A stretch of 38,958 bases of DNA from Lachnospiraceae bacterium UBA7093 (GTDB lineage: Bacteria > Bacillota > Clostridia > Lachnospirales > Lachnospiraceae). Below are positions 17,032 through 25,199 of this stretch, piece by piece. Location of the stretch: NCBI GenBank assembly GCA_002492465.1, contig DKYT01000005.1, positions 19,536 through 58,493 of the forward strand, written 5' to 3'. The notes beneath the pieces were generated by a model, which did no database searches, had not been told where the DNA came from, and saw only the letters and a program-made list of their open reading frames with translations. Position 1 is the stretch's first letter. Every line of letters begins with the position of its first letter. Position numbers and translations under genes: made by a program.

Positions 17032-17068
17032 TTGACAATTATAAAAATTTCCTTTAGAATGATTCTAA
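17032..17068 (+). promoter_or_regulatory. perR promoter with perfect PerR box
   Basis: A consensus sigma-A promoter, TTGACA (17032-17037), 17-bp spacer, TAGAAT (17055-17060), is overlapped by a perfect 7-1-7 palindrome TTAGAATGATTCTAA (17054-17068). This differs from the classical PerR box consensus TTATAATNATTATAA only symmetrically. Covering the -10, it would block RNA polymerase, so metal-bound PerR should repress its own operon and release it on peroxide oxidation. Confidence 0.85.
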
Positions 17069-17082
17069 TAGGAAGGTGATTT

Positions 17083-17442
17083 ATGACCAAATATGGTAAA
17101 AAAATATTGAATATAATAAATGCGTCCTGCGAACACATGACGGCGGAACAGATTTTTTTGGCGCTGAAAAAGACGGAGCCTAAGGTGGTTTTAGCTACAG
17201 TATACAATAATCTGAAGACGCTCTGCGACACCCAGATGATCCGAAAAATCTCCATAGAAGGATCTGTTGACCGATATGACAGAATGGAGAAGCATGATCA
17301 TCTGATATGTAGAAAATGCGGCAGGGTGACAGACATAGCTTTTGAAGATTTGACGAAAAAGCTGGAGGAGCAGTTAGGAGAGAGGATTTTATCCTATGAT
17401 CTCAGAATATCCTATCTTTGCCCCGCTTGTAAAAATCAATAG
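17083..17442 (+). CDS. perR: PerR-type Fur-family peroxide-responsive repressor
   Basis: Fur-superfamily metalloregulator of 119 aa, slightly shorter than Bacillus PerR (145 aa). The structural zinc site is Cys76-Cys79 and Cys113-Cys116. Residues equivalent to the PerR regulatory iron site are all present: His18, Asp66, His71, His73 and Asp84. Asp at the last position (rather than Glu) and the N-terminal His favour PerR over Fur or Zur. The DNA-recognition helix is in KVVLATVYNNLKTL. It is controlled by a PerR box that covers its own -10 element. The next genes (rubredoxin-GltB fusion and rubrerythrin) follow on the same strand at 17 and 37 bp, a peroxide-defence operon. Confidence 0.9.
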   Translation: MTKYGKKILNIINASCEHMTAEQIFLALKKTEPKVVLATVYNNLKTLCDTQMIRKISIEGSVDRYDRMEKHDHLICRKCGRVTDIAFEDLTKKLEEQLGERILSYDLRISYLCPACKNQ

Positions 17443-17459
17443 AAGCAGGAGGAATGACT

Positions 17460-18845
17460 ATGGTGTACAAATGCAGTGTGTGCGGCTATGTGTTTGACGA
17501 GGAGGCGGAGGGAAAATCCTTTTCAGAATTAAAGGAATGTCCTTTGTGCAGACAGCCGGCAGAAAAATTTGAGTTGGTATCCCAGGAAGAGAAAAAGGAT
17601 GCAGCGACAGAGGAAAACGTGGATCTGAGCTATCCCAAAGAAACCCGAAAAACAGACGCCAATTACCGTTACATGAAGGAAATACAGGAGATGGCGGTTA
17701 CCGGTAAATCTGTGATCGAGGCAATGGGAACACAGATGAAAATGCCTGACTGGGATGATATTCTTGTACTGGGGGCGCAGCTGGATCCCATGCCTTTGGA
17801 AGAACATGCAGACGTGTCTCTGAAAACGGTAATCGGTAAACATGCCCAAAAGCCCATGGTTCTTGATATGCCGATATATATTTCCCATATGTCCTTTGGC
17901 GCCCTTTCCAAGGAAACCAAAACAGCCATGGCAATGGGAAGCGCTATGGCGGGAACGGCAATGTGCAGCGGGGAAGGCGGTATTTTGCCGGAGGAAAAGG
18001 AAGCGGCGCACAAATACATATTTGAGTATGTCCCTAATTTGTACAGCGTTACCGATGAAAATCTTAAAACTTCCGATGCCATTGAAATTAAAATCGGGCA
18101 GGGAACCAAGCCGGGAATGGGAGGACACCTGCCGGGCAGCAAGGTGACGCCGGAGATTGCCGCCATTCGCAATAAGCCTTTGGGGGAAGATGTGATCAGT
18201 CCCTCCAGGTTTCCCGGAATCGATACAAAAGAGGATTTGAAAAATCTGGTGAAGGATTTGCGCAGGCGCAGTGAAGGCAGACCCATCGGCATTAAAATAG
18301 CGGCAGGAAGAATTGAAAGAGATTTGGCGTACTGCGTTTTTGCAGAGCCGGATTTCATTACCATCGACGGAAGAGGCGGAGCCACGGGAGCTTCCCCGGC
18401 AATTGTACGGGATGCCACAAGCGTGCCCACCATTTACGCGTTATACCGGGCAAGAAAATATTTGGATTTGGTGGGAGCCGACATTGATCTGGTGATTACC
18501 GGAGGGCTTAGAGTTTCATCGGATTTTGCCAAGGCAATCGCCATGGGAGCGGACGCCGTAGCGGTGGCGTCGGCGGTTATGGTTGCGGCGGCATGCCAGC
18601 AGTACCGCATCTGCGGGTCGGGTATGTGTCCGGTTGGAATGGCGACCCAGGATCCGGAATTACGGAAAAGATTGAAGATCGAAGCGGCATCCCAGCGGGT
18701 TGCAAACTATTTGAAATGTTCTGCGGAGGAACTGAGAACCTTTGCGAGAATTACAGGACATGACGATATTCACAAATTATCTGTGGAGGATCTTTGTACA
18801 GTCAGCAGGGAAATCTCGGAAAATACCAATATTTCCCATGCTTAA
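17460..18845 (+). CDS. Rubredoxin-fused glutamate synthase-like FMN/Fe-S oxidoreductase
   Basis: A 461-aa protein from ATG 17460, which has AGGAGG 7 nt upstream; the ATG at 17454 touches the site. Residues 1-45 form a rubredoxin-type domain (YKCSVCGYVF and ECPLCRQP, two CxxC knuckles). The rest is the FMN-binding TIM-barrel of glutamate synthase large subunit (GltB type): ISHMSFGALSKETKTAMAMG, GEGGILPEE, IKIGQGTKPGMGGHLPG, IKIAAGRIERDL, DGRGGATGASP, VITGGLRVSSDFAKAIAMGADAVAVASAVM. The GltB [3Fe-4S] motif C-x5-C-x4-C is intact (CQQYRICGSGMC). The glutaminase and central domains of true GltB are absent. In this operon it may pass electrons via rubredoxin to rubrerythrin; this is inference. Confidence 0.9.
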   Translation: MVYKCSVCGYVFDEEAEGKSFSELKECPLCRQPAEKFELVSQEEKKDAATEENVDLSYPKETRKTDANYRYMKEIQEMAVTGKSVIEAMGTQMKMPDWDDILVLGAQLDPMPLEEHADVSLKTVIGKHAQKPMVLDMPIYISHMSFGALSKETKTAMAMGSAMAGTAMCSGEGGILPEEKEAAHKYIFEYVPNLYSVTDENLKTSDAIEIKIGQGTKPGMGGHLPGSKVTPEIAAIRNKPLGEDVISPSRFPGIDTKEDLKNLVKDLRRRSEGRPIGIKIAAGRIERDLAYCVFAEPDFITIDGRGGATGASPAIVRDATSVPTIYALYRARKYLDLVGADIDLVITGGLRVSSDFAKAIAMGADAVAVASAVMVAAACQQYRICGSGMCPVGMATQDPELRKRLKIEAASQRVANYLKCSAEELRTFARITGHDDIHKLSVEDLCTVSREISENTNISHA

Positions 18846-18882
18846 GCAATAAAATGATTTTAGGAAAAGGAGAACAAAAAAC

Positions 18883-19419
18883 ATGAACAAGTATGCAGGA
18901 ACACAGACAGAAAAAAATCTGGAAGCCGCTTTTGCAGGGGAATCCCAGGCAAGAAATAAGTACACCTATTTTGCTTCCGTGGCAAAAAAGGAGGGCTATG
19001 AGCAGATCTCATCTTTATTTCTGAAAACGGCAGATAACGAAAAGGAACATGCCAAAATGTGGTTTAAGGAGTTAAACGGTATCGGCGATACCAAGGAGAA
19101 CCTGACCCAGGCGGCGGAGGGTGAAAATTACGAGTGGACGGATATGTATGATAATTTTGCAAAAACCGCCGAAAGCGAAGGTTTTCCCGAGCTTGCTCAA
19201 AAGTTCCGTCTGGTGGCAGCCATTGAAAAGCATCATGAGGAAAGATACCGCGCACTGCTGAAAAATGTGGAAATGAAAGAGGTTTTTGCAAAAAGCGAAG
19301 TGAAAGTGTGGGAGTGCCGCAATTGCGGGCACATTGTAGTGGGCACACAGGCGCCGGAGATCTGTCCTACCTGCAATCATCCTCAAAGCTATTTTGAAGT
19401 AAGCGCAGAAAACTATTAA
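18883..19419 (+). CDS. rbr: Rubrerythrin
   Basis: Non-haem diiron peroxidase, 178 aa, cytoplasmic. The ferritin-like domain (about 1-135) carries the diiron ligands in EKNLEAAFAGESQARNKY, DNEKEHAKMWF, AESEGFPELAQKF and IEKHHEERYRALL. The C-terminal rubredoxin domain (about 142-178) has WECRNCGHIVVG and ICPTCNHP, whose four Cys bind one iron. Rubrerythrin reduces hydrogen peroxide in anaerobes with electrons from rubredoxin-type donors. AAAAGGAG precedes ATG 18883. It lies last in the PerR-controlled unit and is followed by a strong terminator. Confidence 0.96.
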   Translation: MNKYAGTQTEKNLEAAFAGESQARNKYTYFASVAKKEGYEQISSLFLKTADNEKEHAKMWFKELNGIGDTKENLTQAAEGENYEWTDMYDNFAKTAESEGFPELAQKFRLVAAIEKHHEERYRALLKNVEMKEVFAKSEVKVWECRNCGHIVVGTQAPEICPTCNHPQSYFEVSAENY

Positions 19420-19426
19420 AACCGCA

Positions 19427-19454
19427 GGGCTATCGAAACAGATAGCCCTTTTTT
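19427..19454 (+). terminator. Intrinsic terminator of the perR-rbr operon
   Basis: GGGCTATC (19427-19434), loop GAAACA, GATAGCCC (19441-19448), then six T (19449-19454). Perfect 8-bp GC-rich stem with a T-run, 8 bp after the rubrerythrin stop. Confidence 0.93.
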
Positions 19455-19497
19455 AAAGGAAAATAGGATTCCGATAGGAAGAAAGGACAGAGCGGGA

Positions 19498-20724
19498 ATG
19501 GAGAAAGTAATTGAAAATTTTTTGACCTATGTAAAAATCGACACAGAGTCTTCAGAGGACAGTACATCAACCCCTTCCACAGAGAAGCAGCATGATCTGG
19601 CAAAGCTTTTGGCGGAGCAATTGAAGAAAATGGGAGCGGAAGAGATCGTATATGATCAGGAACACTGCTATGTGTATGCTTCCGTTCCGGCATCGAAGGA
19701 CTGTGAAAAAGCGCCAATGATAGGCTTGATTGCCCATATGGATACAGCTCCTGCGGTAACAGGCGCAGGGGTAAAACCGCGGATGGTGGAGGACTATGAC
19801 GGAAAAGACATTGTGCTGAATCAGGAAAAAGGGATTGTAATGAAGACGGCGGATTTCCCGGAGCTTTCTGCATATAAGGGGAAGCGGCTGATCGTAACCG
19901 ACGGCACCACCCTTCTTGGGGCGGACGATAAGGCGGGAGTTGCCGAGATTATGGCGATGGCGGAATATCTGCTGACCCATCCGGAAATTCCCCATGGAAA
20001 ACTGCGGCTGGGATTTACGCCGGACGAGGAAGTAGGCGCCGGTGCGGATCATTTTGACGTAGCTCTTTTTGGGGCGGACTATGCCTATACCGTAGACGGC
20101 GGCAGGCTTGGAGAACTTGAATATGAGAATTTTAACGCCGCCGGAGCAAAGGTAACCATACAGGGCAGAAGCGTGCATCCGGGAGAGGCGAAGGGAAAAA
20201 TGCGCAATGCGATTTTGATGGCGCAGGAGTTTCAATCTATGCTTCCCGTGTCCGAAAATCCCATGTATACCTGCGGATACGAAGGCTTTTATCATTTGGA
20301 CGGGTTAAAGGGTACCGTTGAGGAAGCGGTGGCGGAATACATTATCAGGGATCACGACCGGGAAAAATTTGAGCAAAAAAAGAAATTGTTTTTGCAGGTT
20401 GGACAGTTCTTAAATGAAAAGTACGGGGAAGGGACCTTTCAGATCGATCTTCAGGACTCTTATTACAATATGAAGGAAGTAATTGAAAAACATATGCATC
20501 TGGTAGACAATGCAAGGGAGGCAATGGAGGAACTGGGCATTGAGCCCACAGTACTGCCGATCCGTGGAGGAACAGACGGGGCAAGATTGTCTTTTATGGG
20601 GCTGCCATGTCCTAACCTTTGCACGGGGGGACAGAATTTCCACGGGAAATATGAGTACGCATGTGCGGATGACATGGAGATGATGGTGAAGCTGTTGGTT
20701 AAGATTGTGCAAAAGTATGTGTAA
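19498..20724 (+). CDS. pepT: Peptidase T (tripeptide aminopeptidase)
   Basis: Cytoplasmic zinc metallopeptidase of the M20B family that removes the N-terminal residue of tripeptides. 408 aa, the usual length. Metal-binding and catalytic motifs: GLIAHMDTAPA (His80, Asp82), TTLLGADDKAGVAEIMA (Asp143), TPDEEVGAGADHF (Glu177-Glu178), YTVDGGRLGELEYENFNAA, and RGGTDGARLSFMGLPCPNLCTGGQNFHGKYE at the C-terminus. It serves peptide nutrition. It lies between the perR-operon terminator and a glycosyltransferase gene 20 bp downstream with no visible terminator, so read-through into the glycosyltransferases is possible. Confidence 0.96.
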   Translation: MEKVIENFLTYVKIDTESSEDSTSTPSTEKQHDLAKLLAEQLKKMGAEEIVYDQEHCYVYASVPASKDCEKAPMIGLIAHMDTAPAVTGAGVKPRMVEDYDGKDIVLNQEKGIVMKTADFPELSAYKGKRLIVTDGTTLLGADDKAGVAEIMAMAEYLLTHPEIPHGKLRLGFTPDEEVGAGADHFDVALFGADYAYTVDGGRLGELEYENFNAAGAKVTIQGRSVHPGEAKGKMRNAILMAQEFQSMLPVSENPMYTCGYEGFYHLDGLKGTVEEAVAEYIIRDHDREKFEQKKKLFLQVGQFLNEKYGEGTFQIDLQDSYYNMKEVIEKHMHLVDNAREAMEELGIEPTVLPIRGGTDGARLSFMGLPCPNLCTGGQNFHGKYEYACADDMEMMVKLLVKIVQKYV

Positions 20725-20744
20725 ATACTGGGAAAAGGAAGGGA

Positions 20745-21653
20745 ATGGATAAGATAAAGGTAGCGGTTACAATCAATGAGAATTATATATATCCATTAAA
20801 AGTGATGCTCCATAGTCTTTTTTCAAATCAAAGGGAAGCGGTCACGGTTTTTTGTGTGCATGCAAGAATCAGTCAAAATAATATAAGGGATTTGAAAAGC
20901 TTTTGCAGGACTTATGGGTCTGAGCTTGTAGAGGTTAAAATGACCAGCGACTTGTTTGAAAATGCGCCTGTTATGGGATATTTTTCCATAGAAATGTATT
21001 ATCGTTTACTGCTGCCCTGGATTCTTCCGCAGGAGGACAGAGTGCTGTATTTGGATCCGGATATGATAGTGAATGGTTCTTTGCGTGATTTATGGGACTG
21101 TGAATTGGACGGTATGTTTTTAGCGGCAGCCAGAGACCGGATTATTATGCTGCTTGGATCGGGTATTGAAGATGAACTGCCTGAAAACGCTATTTATATG
21201 AACAGCGGAATGCTCTTGATGGATCTGAAGAAAATGCGTGAGGAATGCCATCAGGAGAAAATACAAAATTTGCTGTGGAGAGAAAAGAAATTGCAGTTCC
21301 CTGATCAGGATATGCTGAACATCCTTTGGGGAGCACAGATCAAGCAGGTAGAAGACGGTTACAATTTAAATCCCAATCTCCTTTATTTAAAAGAGTATTT
21401 GAAAATGCCATGGGAAAAGAAGCATTCCTGGAAGGTCATTCATTATATGGGAAGCGATAAGCCATGGAAGGAAAATTACAAAGGAAATATGTATTTTCTA
21501 TGGGCAAAGTCAGAATGGCAGGTGTATCCTCAAAAGCGCTGGCGGATTTTCGGAAGGCTTATGCTTGAACCCTACCGCTATACGCGGGGGTACTGGTTAT
21601 TTTGGAAAAACCATGACTGGAAGAAAGGGAATAAAAAGCATTATGAAGTTTAG
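20745..21653 (+). CDS. Glycosyltransferase family 8
   Basis: Retaining glycosyltransferase, 302 aa, of the GT-A-fold GT8 family (LgtC/GspA-like). Seen: IKVAVTINENYIYPLKVMLHSLFSN at the N-terminus, the metal/nucleotide-sugar DxD motif in LYLDPDMIVNGSL, the NSGMLLMDLKKMRE segment, FPDQDMLNILW and the GT8 motif HYMGSDKPW that contacts the donor. It transfers a sugar from UDP-sugar to an unknown acceptor. GGAAAAGGAAGGG precedes ATG 20745. It overlaps the following family 2 enzyme by 11 bp, so both probably build the same surface glycan. Confidence 0.93.
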   Translation: MDKIKVAVTINENYIYPLKVMLHSLFSNQREAVTVFCVHARISQNNIRDLKSFCRTYGSELVEVKMTSDLFENAPVMGYFSIEMYYRLLLPWILPQEDRVLYLDPDMIVNGSLRDLWDCELDGMFLAAARDRIIMLLGSGIEDELPENAIYMNSGMLLMDLKKMREECHQEKIQNLLWREKKLQFPDQDMLNILWGAQIKQVEDGYNLNPNLLYLKEYLKMPWEKKHSWKVIHYMGSDKPWKENYKGNMYFLWAKSEWQVYPQKRWRIFGRLMLEPYRYTRGYWLFWKNHDWKKGNKKHYEV

Positions 21654-22668
21654 TATTATTATTCCGGTATACAATGTTGAAATGTATATCGAAGAATGCC
21701 TGAACAGTGTGTTGAACCAATCCTTTCCAGATTATGAGGTCGTATTAATTGACGACGGATCAACAGACAACAGCGGGAAAATATGCGATCAGTATGCCTC
21801 AGAATATCAGTGCGTGAAAGTGGTTCATCAGGAGAATAAAGGACAGGCGCAGGCGCGTAATTTGGGGATTGCATTTGCAAAGGGAGATTATGTGCTGTTT
21901 TTGGATGGAGATGATTATTGGGTTTCAGATGAAAATCTTAGTAAATTGGCAAAGCTGATTCAAAAAAATAATGCGCAATGGGATGTTGTGGCTTACAATG
22001 GAATCTCCGCTTATTGTGATAAAGGGAAGGTAATTTATAGCGACAGGCATGTGAACCATGTAAAAGAGAATTCTCCTGAGGGGTATTCCGCCGAAACGTT
22101 TTTGAAAAATCAGATGAAAGAAAATGGTTCTTTTTATTGGTATGCATGGGGATACGCTTATTCTAAAAAAATATTTGAAAATGCGACATTGCGGTTTCCG
22201 GAAGAACGGAAATATGAGGATGTTTATCTTATGTGGCGAATTCTGCTGAAGGCGGAAAGGGTAGCGGTGATACCCGAAAAATTTTATGTTTACAGGAGAA
22301 ACAGAGCGGGCGCCACCACAAAAGAAGCCTCCCGGAACACGCTTATGGATTTCTTATGGGCGCTGGATCAGAATATAAAAGAAATTGAAGCTTTGCCGTT
22401 AGAGGAAGAACTGAAATACCTTTTATTAGATAATTTTTCAAAAAATTATTTTTTGTGCTGTACCTTATCCGTTTACTTAGGGAAAAAGGAAAGAAAAGAA
22501 ATGTTTATTGCATTAAAAAAGAAAAGAAGATTTTTGGAATATGCAAAAGGGAAAAAGTACGAGTTTGCAAAAAGAGGAATTCAAGTGATCGGGTTTGAAA
22601 ATATGTTTTTTCTTTTATATTTACGTTCTTTGTGGCTTAGATACAAGGAAGGAAAAGTATATAGGTAA
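21643..22668 (+). CDS. Glycosyltransferase family 2
   Basis: Inverting GT-A glycosyltransferase, 341 aa from ATG 21643; the frame is open further upstream inside the GT8 gene but the family's canonical start FSIIIPVYNVEMYIEECLNSVLNQSF begins here. DDGSTDNSGKICDQYA, NKGQAQARNLGI and the DxD-type LDGDDYW are intact, and VYLMWRILLKAE and YRRNRAGATT match the C-terminal part of family 2 proteins. It has no obvious transmembrane anchor. With the overlapping GT8 gene it forms a two-enzyme unit for a cell-surface polysaccharide or glycolipid. Confidence 0.93.
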   Translation: MKFSIIIPVYNVEMYIEECLNSVLNQSFPDYEVVLIDDGSTDNSGKICDQYASEYQCVKVVHQENKGQAQARNLGIAFAKGDYVLFLDGDDYWVSDENLSKLAKLIQKNNAQWDVVAYNGISAYCDKGKVIYSDRHVNHVKENSPEGYSAETFLKNQMKENGSFYWYAWGYAYSKKIFENATLRFPEERKYEDVYLMWRILLKAERVAVIPEKFYVYRRNRAGATTKEASRNTLMDFLWALDQNIKEIEALPLEEELKYLLLDNFSKNYFLCCTLSVYLGKKERKEMFIALKKKRRFLEYAKGKKYEFAKRGIQVIGFENMFFLLYLRSLWLRYKEGKVYR

Positions 22669-22707
22669 ACTGACGTTTTCCAATCTGAAATGCCGGGGCA
22701 AAATGGC

Positions 22708-22736
22708 TTGCCAAATAGCAGTGACTACCGTACAAT
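22708..22736 (+). promoter_or_regulatory. Sigma-A promoter of the yqeG-aroEKQ operon
   Basis: TTGCCA (22708-22713) and TACAAT (22731-22736) with exactly 17 bp between them. Transcription would begin near 22743, about 32 nt before the yqeG start codon. Confidence 0.7.
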
Positions 22737-22774
22737 AGAAAAGGAATTTACAGGGTAATGGAGAATAGAAATTG

Positions 22775-23314
22775 ATGTTGGAAAGGTTTTATCCCGATCT
22801 ATATATGAGGTCTGCCTATCAGATCGATTTTCAAAAATATTATGATTCCGGCTGCAGGGGCGTTATTTTTGATATTGACAATACGCTGGTGCCCCATGGC
22901 GCCCCGGCGGACGACAGGAGCATAAAACTGATTCAGGAGTTGAAGAGTATGGGCTATTCCATCCTTCTTTTGTCCAATAACAAGGAGACAAGGGTTCAGA
23001 TGTTTAATCAGGCAGTCCATGTGCAATATATTTTTAAGGCGGGAAAGCCTGGAAAAAAGGGTTACATGCGCGCTATGGAAATGATGGGCACAGACAGAAA
23101 AAGCACCCTGTTTGTGGGGGATCAGCTGTTTACAGATGTGTGGGGAGCGAGGAACGCCGGAATATTCTCCATTCTGGTACAGCCCATTGATAAAAAAGAA
23201 GAGATTCAAATCGTTTTAAAGCGTTATCTGGAAAAAATAGTGCTGGCTTGTTACCGGCGTAAATGCCGGAAGGAGTGCCGGGCTTATTTGGCGGAGGGGA
23301 AGAATGATCATTGA
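22775..23314 (+). CDS. yqeG: YqeG-family HAD phosphatase
   Basis: Cytoplasmic HAD-superfamily IIIA hydrolase, 179 aa from ATG 22775. HAD motif I is FDIDNTLVPHGAP (two Asp nucleophile/acid), motif II is LLLSNN, a Lys is in IFKAGKPGKKG and motif III is LFVGDQLFTDVWGARNAG. The substrate of YqeG is not established. In Bacillus it sits in yqeG-yqeH-aroE; here the yqeH GTPase gene is missing and aroE overlaps it directly by 11 bp. This suggests co-translation with the shikimate genes. Confidence 0.92.
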   Translation: MLERFYPDLYMRSAYQIDFQKYYDSGCRGVIFDIDNTLVPHGAPADDRSIKLIQELKSMGYSILLLSNNKETRVQMFNQAVHVQYIFKAGKPGKKGYMRAMEMMGTDRKSTLFVGDQLFTDVWGARNAGIFSILVQPIDKKEEIQIVLKRYLEKIVLACYRRKCRKECRAYLAEGKNDH

Positions 23315-24170
23315 CGGACATACAAGAACCTGCGGGCTGCTAGGAAATCCGGTGGAGCACACGCTGTCGCCGGTGATTCATAATACGCTGGCGGAAAAGT
23401 TTTCTCATAACCTGGTTTACGTTCCCTTTTTGGTGGAGGAGGGGCAGGCGCTTGCCGCCATCAAGGGAGCCTATGACTTGCACATTCTGGGGCTGAATGT
23501 TACGGTACCCTTTAAAAGCGCAGTGCTTCCGGGACTTGTGGAAATGGATCCCATGGCGGAGCAGATCGGTGCGGTGAACACGCTGGTGCGGACAGAGGGA
23601 GGCTTTAGGGGATATAATACGGATATGCCGGGGCTTTACCGAGCCATGGCAGGGGAAGGCATAAAACTGGCGGGAGAGGAAGTGATTCTTCTGGGAGCCG
23701 GAGGAGCGGCAAGGGCGGTTGCGTTTTTGTGTGCGGCGAAAGGCGTTTCCCGGGTTTATCTGCTGAACCGTTCTTTGGAAAAAGCAAACGCCGTAGCGGA
23801 GGAAGTGAATGAGAAAAGCGGAAGGAAGCTGGTGGCCCCTATGGCGCTGTCTGATTATCCCAGTCTGCCGGATAGAAAATATCTGGCGATCCAGGCGACC
23901 AGCGTTGGGTTATTTCCCCATACGGACCATGCGGTGATTGAGGAGGAGGCTTTTTACGATAAGATACATACAGGCTACGATCTGATTTACAAGCCCTCCG
24001 AGACGAAATTTATGAAACTGGTAAGAAAACACGGAGGCAAGGCATATCACGGTCTTAAGATGCTTTTGTACCAGGGAATCATCGCTTATGAGCTGTGGAA
24101 CGAGGTGGCGGTTCCGGAGGAGACGGCGCAGGAAGTGTACGGGATACTGAGGGAAAAAGCAGGGATATAG
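23304..24170 (+). CDS. aroE: Shikimate dehydrogenase
   Basis: NADPH-dependent reduction of 3-dehydroshikimate to shikimate in aromatic amino-acid biosynthesis; 288 aa, cytoplasmic. The substrate-binding domain has CGLLGNPVEHTLSPVIHN, and the catalytic Lys and Asp are in LNVTVPFKSAVLP and GYNTDMPGL. The NADP fold has LLGAGGAARAVAFLCAAKGVSRVYLLNRS. The C-terminal end has the GLKMLLYQGIIAYELW helix. It precedes aroK by 3 bp. Confidence 0.96.
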   Translation: MIIDGHTRTCGLLGNPVEHTLSPVIHNTLAEKFSHNLVYVPFLVEEGQALAAIKGAYDLHILGLNVTVPFKSAVLPGLVEMDPMAEQIGAVNTLVRTEGGFRGYNTDMPGLYRAMAGEGIKLAGEEVILLGAGGAARAVAFLCAAKGVSRVYLLNRSLEKANAVAEEVNEKSGRKLVAPMALSDYPSLPDRKYLAIQATSVGLFPHTDHAVIEEEAFYDKIHTGYDLIYKPSETKFMKLVRKHGGKAYHGLKMLLYQGIIAYELWNEVAVPEETAQEVYGILREKAGI

Positions 24171-24173
24171 GAA

Positions 24174-24695
24174 ATGAAGGACAACATTATTTTGATCGGT
24201 TTCATGGGAAGCGGAAAAACCAGCGTAGGCATCAGGCTGTCCTATCGGCTGAAGCGGACCATAATCGATACGGACAAGTGGATTGAGCGCAGACAGGGAA
24301 TGAGCGTGTCGGAGATTTTTGACGCCCATGGGGAGAAGGCGTTCCGGGATATGGAAACAGAATGCTTAAAGGAACTGTTAAGGACAGTGGACGGACAGAT
24401 TATTTCAGTGGGCGGCGGACTTCCCATGAGAGAGGAAAACCATGGGCTTTTGAAAAAACTGGGGAGGGTATTTTATCTCAGCGCCGCGCCGGAGACAATC
24501 TACGAGAGAGTGAAATCAGATACCACAAGACCCCTTTTACAGGTGGCGGATCCCATGGAGCGGATTCGCACCCTCCTAAAACAGCGGGCGCCGGTTTATG
24601 AAGCATGCGCCGATGTGATCCTGGAGGTTTCAGACAAAACCTTTGATGAGATCTTAGACCAGATAGAAGGGGAAATGAAAGGAAAGAATATATGA
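24174..24695 (+). CDS. aroK: Shikimate kinase
   Basis: Phosphorylates shikimate at position 3; 173 aa, cytoplasmic P-loop NMP-kinase-like fold. Walker A is GFMGSGKTS, the substrate motif TDKWIERRQGMSVSEIF contains the DxD-like acid, then FRDMETECLKEL, the GGGLPMRE loop and the lid Arg region SDTTRPLLQ. The stop codon overlaps the aroQ start (4 bp), so coupled translation is expected. Same operon as aroE and aroQ; the other shikimate-pathway steps are not in this window. Confidence 0.96.
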   Translation: MKDNIILIGFMGSGKTSVGIRLSYRLKRTIIDTDKWIERRQGMSVSEIFDAHGEKAFRDMETECLKELLRTVDGQIISVGGGLPMREENHGLLKKLGRVFYLSAAPETIYERVKSDTTRPLLQVADPMERIRTLLKQRAPVYEACADVILEVSDKTFDEILDQIEGEMKGKNI

Positions 24696-25129
24696 AAATA
24701 TTAGTAATCAACGGTCCCAATCTGAATTTTCTTGGAATTCGGGAAAAAAATGTGTACGGGACGCAAACCTATGAAGATCTGTTAAGAATGATCGGAGAAA
24801 AGGGAGAAGCGTGCAATATTGCCATCGAGGTATTTCAAAGCAATCACGAAGGCGCTATTATTGACAGGATTCAGGACGCTTATTATGAGAAGGCGGACGG
24901 AATTGTCATCAATCCCGGCGCTTATACCCATTACAGTTATGCCATTCGGGACGCACTTGCAAGCATTTCGGTGCCCAAGGTGGAAATCCATATTTCCGAT
25001 ATCACACAGAGGGAAGAGTTTCGGAAGGTTTCCGTTACGGCGCCGGCCTGCCAGAAACAGATTTACGGACATGGCCTGGAAGGGTATCTGGAGGCGATAG
25101 ACTTTATTTTGGAATCTGTAAGAAAGTAG
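24692..25129 (+). CDS. aroQ: Type II 3-dehydroquinate dehydratase
   Basis: Dehydrates 3-dehydroquinate to 3-dehydroshikimate; 145 aa, forms a dodecamer. Conserved blocks: ILVINGPNLNFLGIREKNVYG (catalytic Tyr), FQSNHEGAIIDRIQ, INPGAYTHYSYAIRDAL and VEIHISDITQREEFRKVS (His in the VEIHISD motif). Order aroE-aroK-aroQ with overlaps indicates a single transcript, ending just before the promoter of efp. Confidence 0.96.
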   Translation: MKILVINGPNLNFLGIREKNVYGTQTYEDLLRMIGEKGEACNIAIEVFQSNHEGAIIDRIQDAYYEKADGIVINPGAYTHYSYAIRDALASISVPKVEIHISDITQREEFRKVSVTAPACQKQIYGHGLEGYLEAIDFILESVRK

Positions 25130-25158
25130 TTGAAAAATATCATTTTTTATATTAAACT
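25130..25158 (+). promoter_or_regulatory. Probable efp promoter
   Basis: TTGAAA (25130-25135), 17-bp spacer, TAAACT (25153-25158), in an A+T-rich gap directly after the aroQ stop. TTTTAGGAGG follows before the efp start codon. The -10 is two mismatches from consensus. Confidence 0.4.
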
Positions 25159-25199
25159 GGTAAAGAATTATAACGTGAAAATTTTAGGAGGAATATTTT

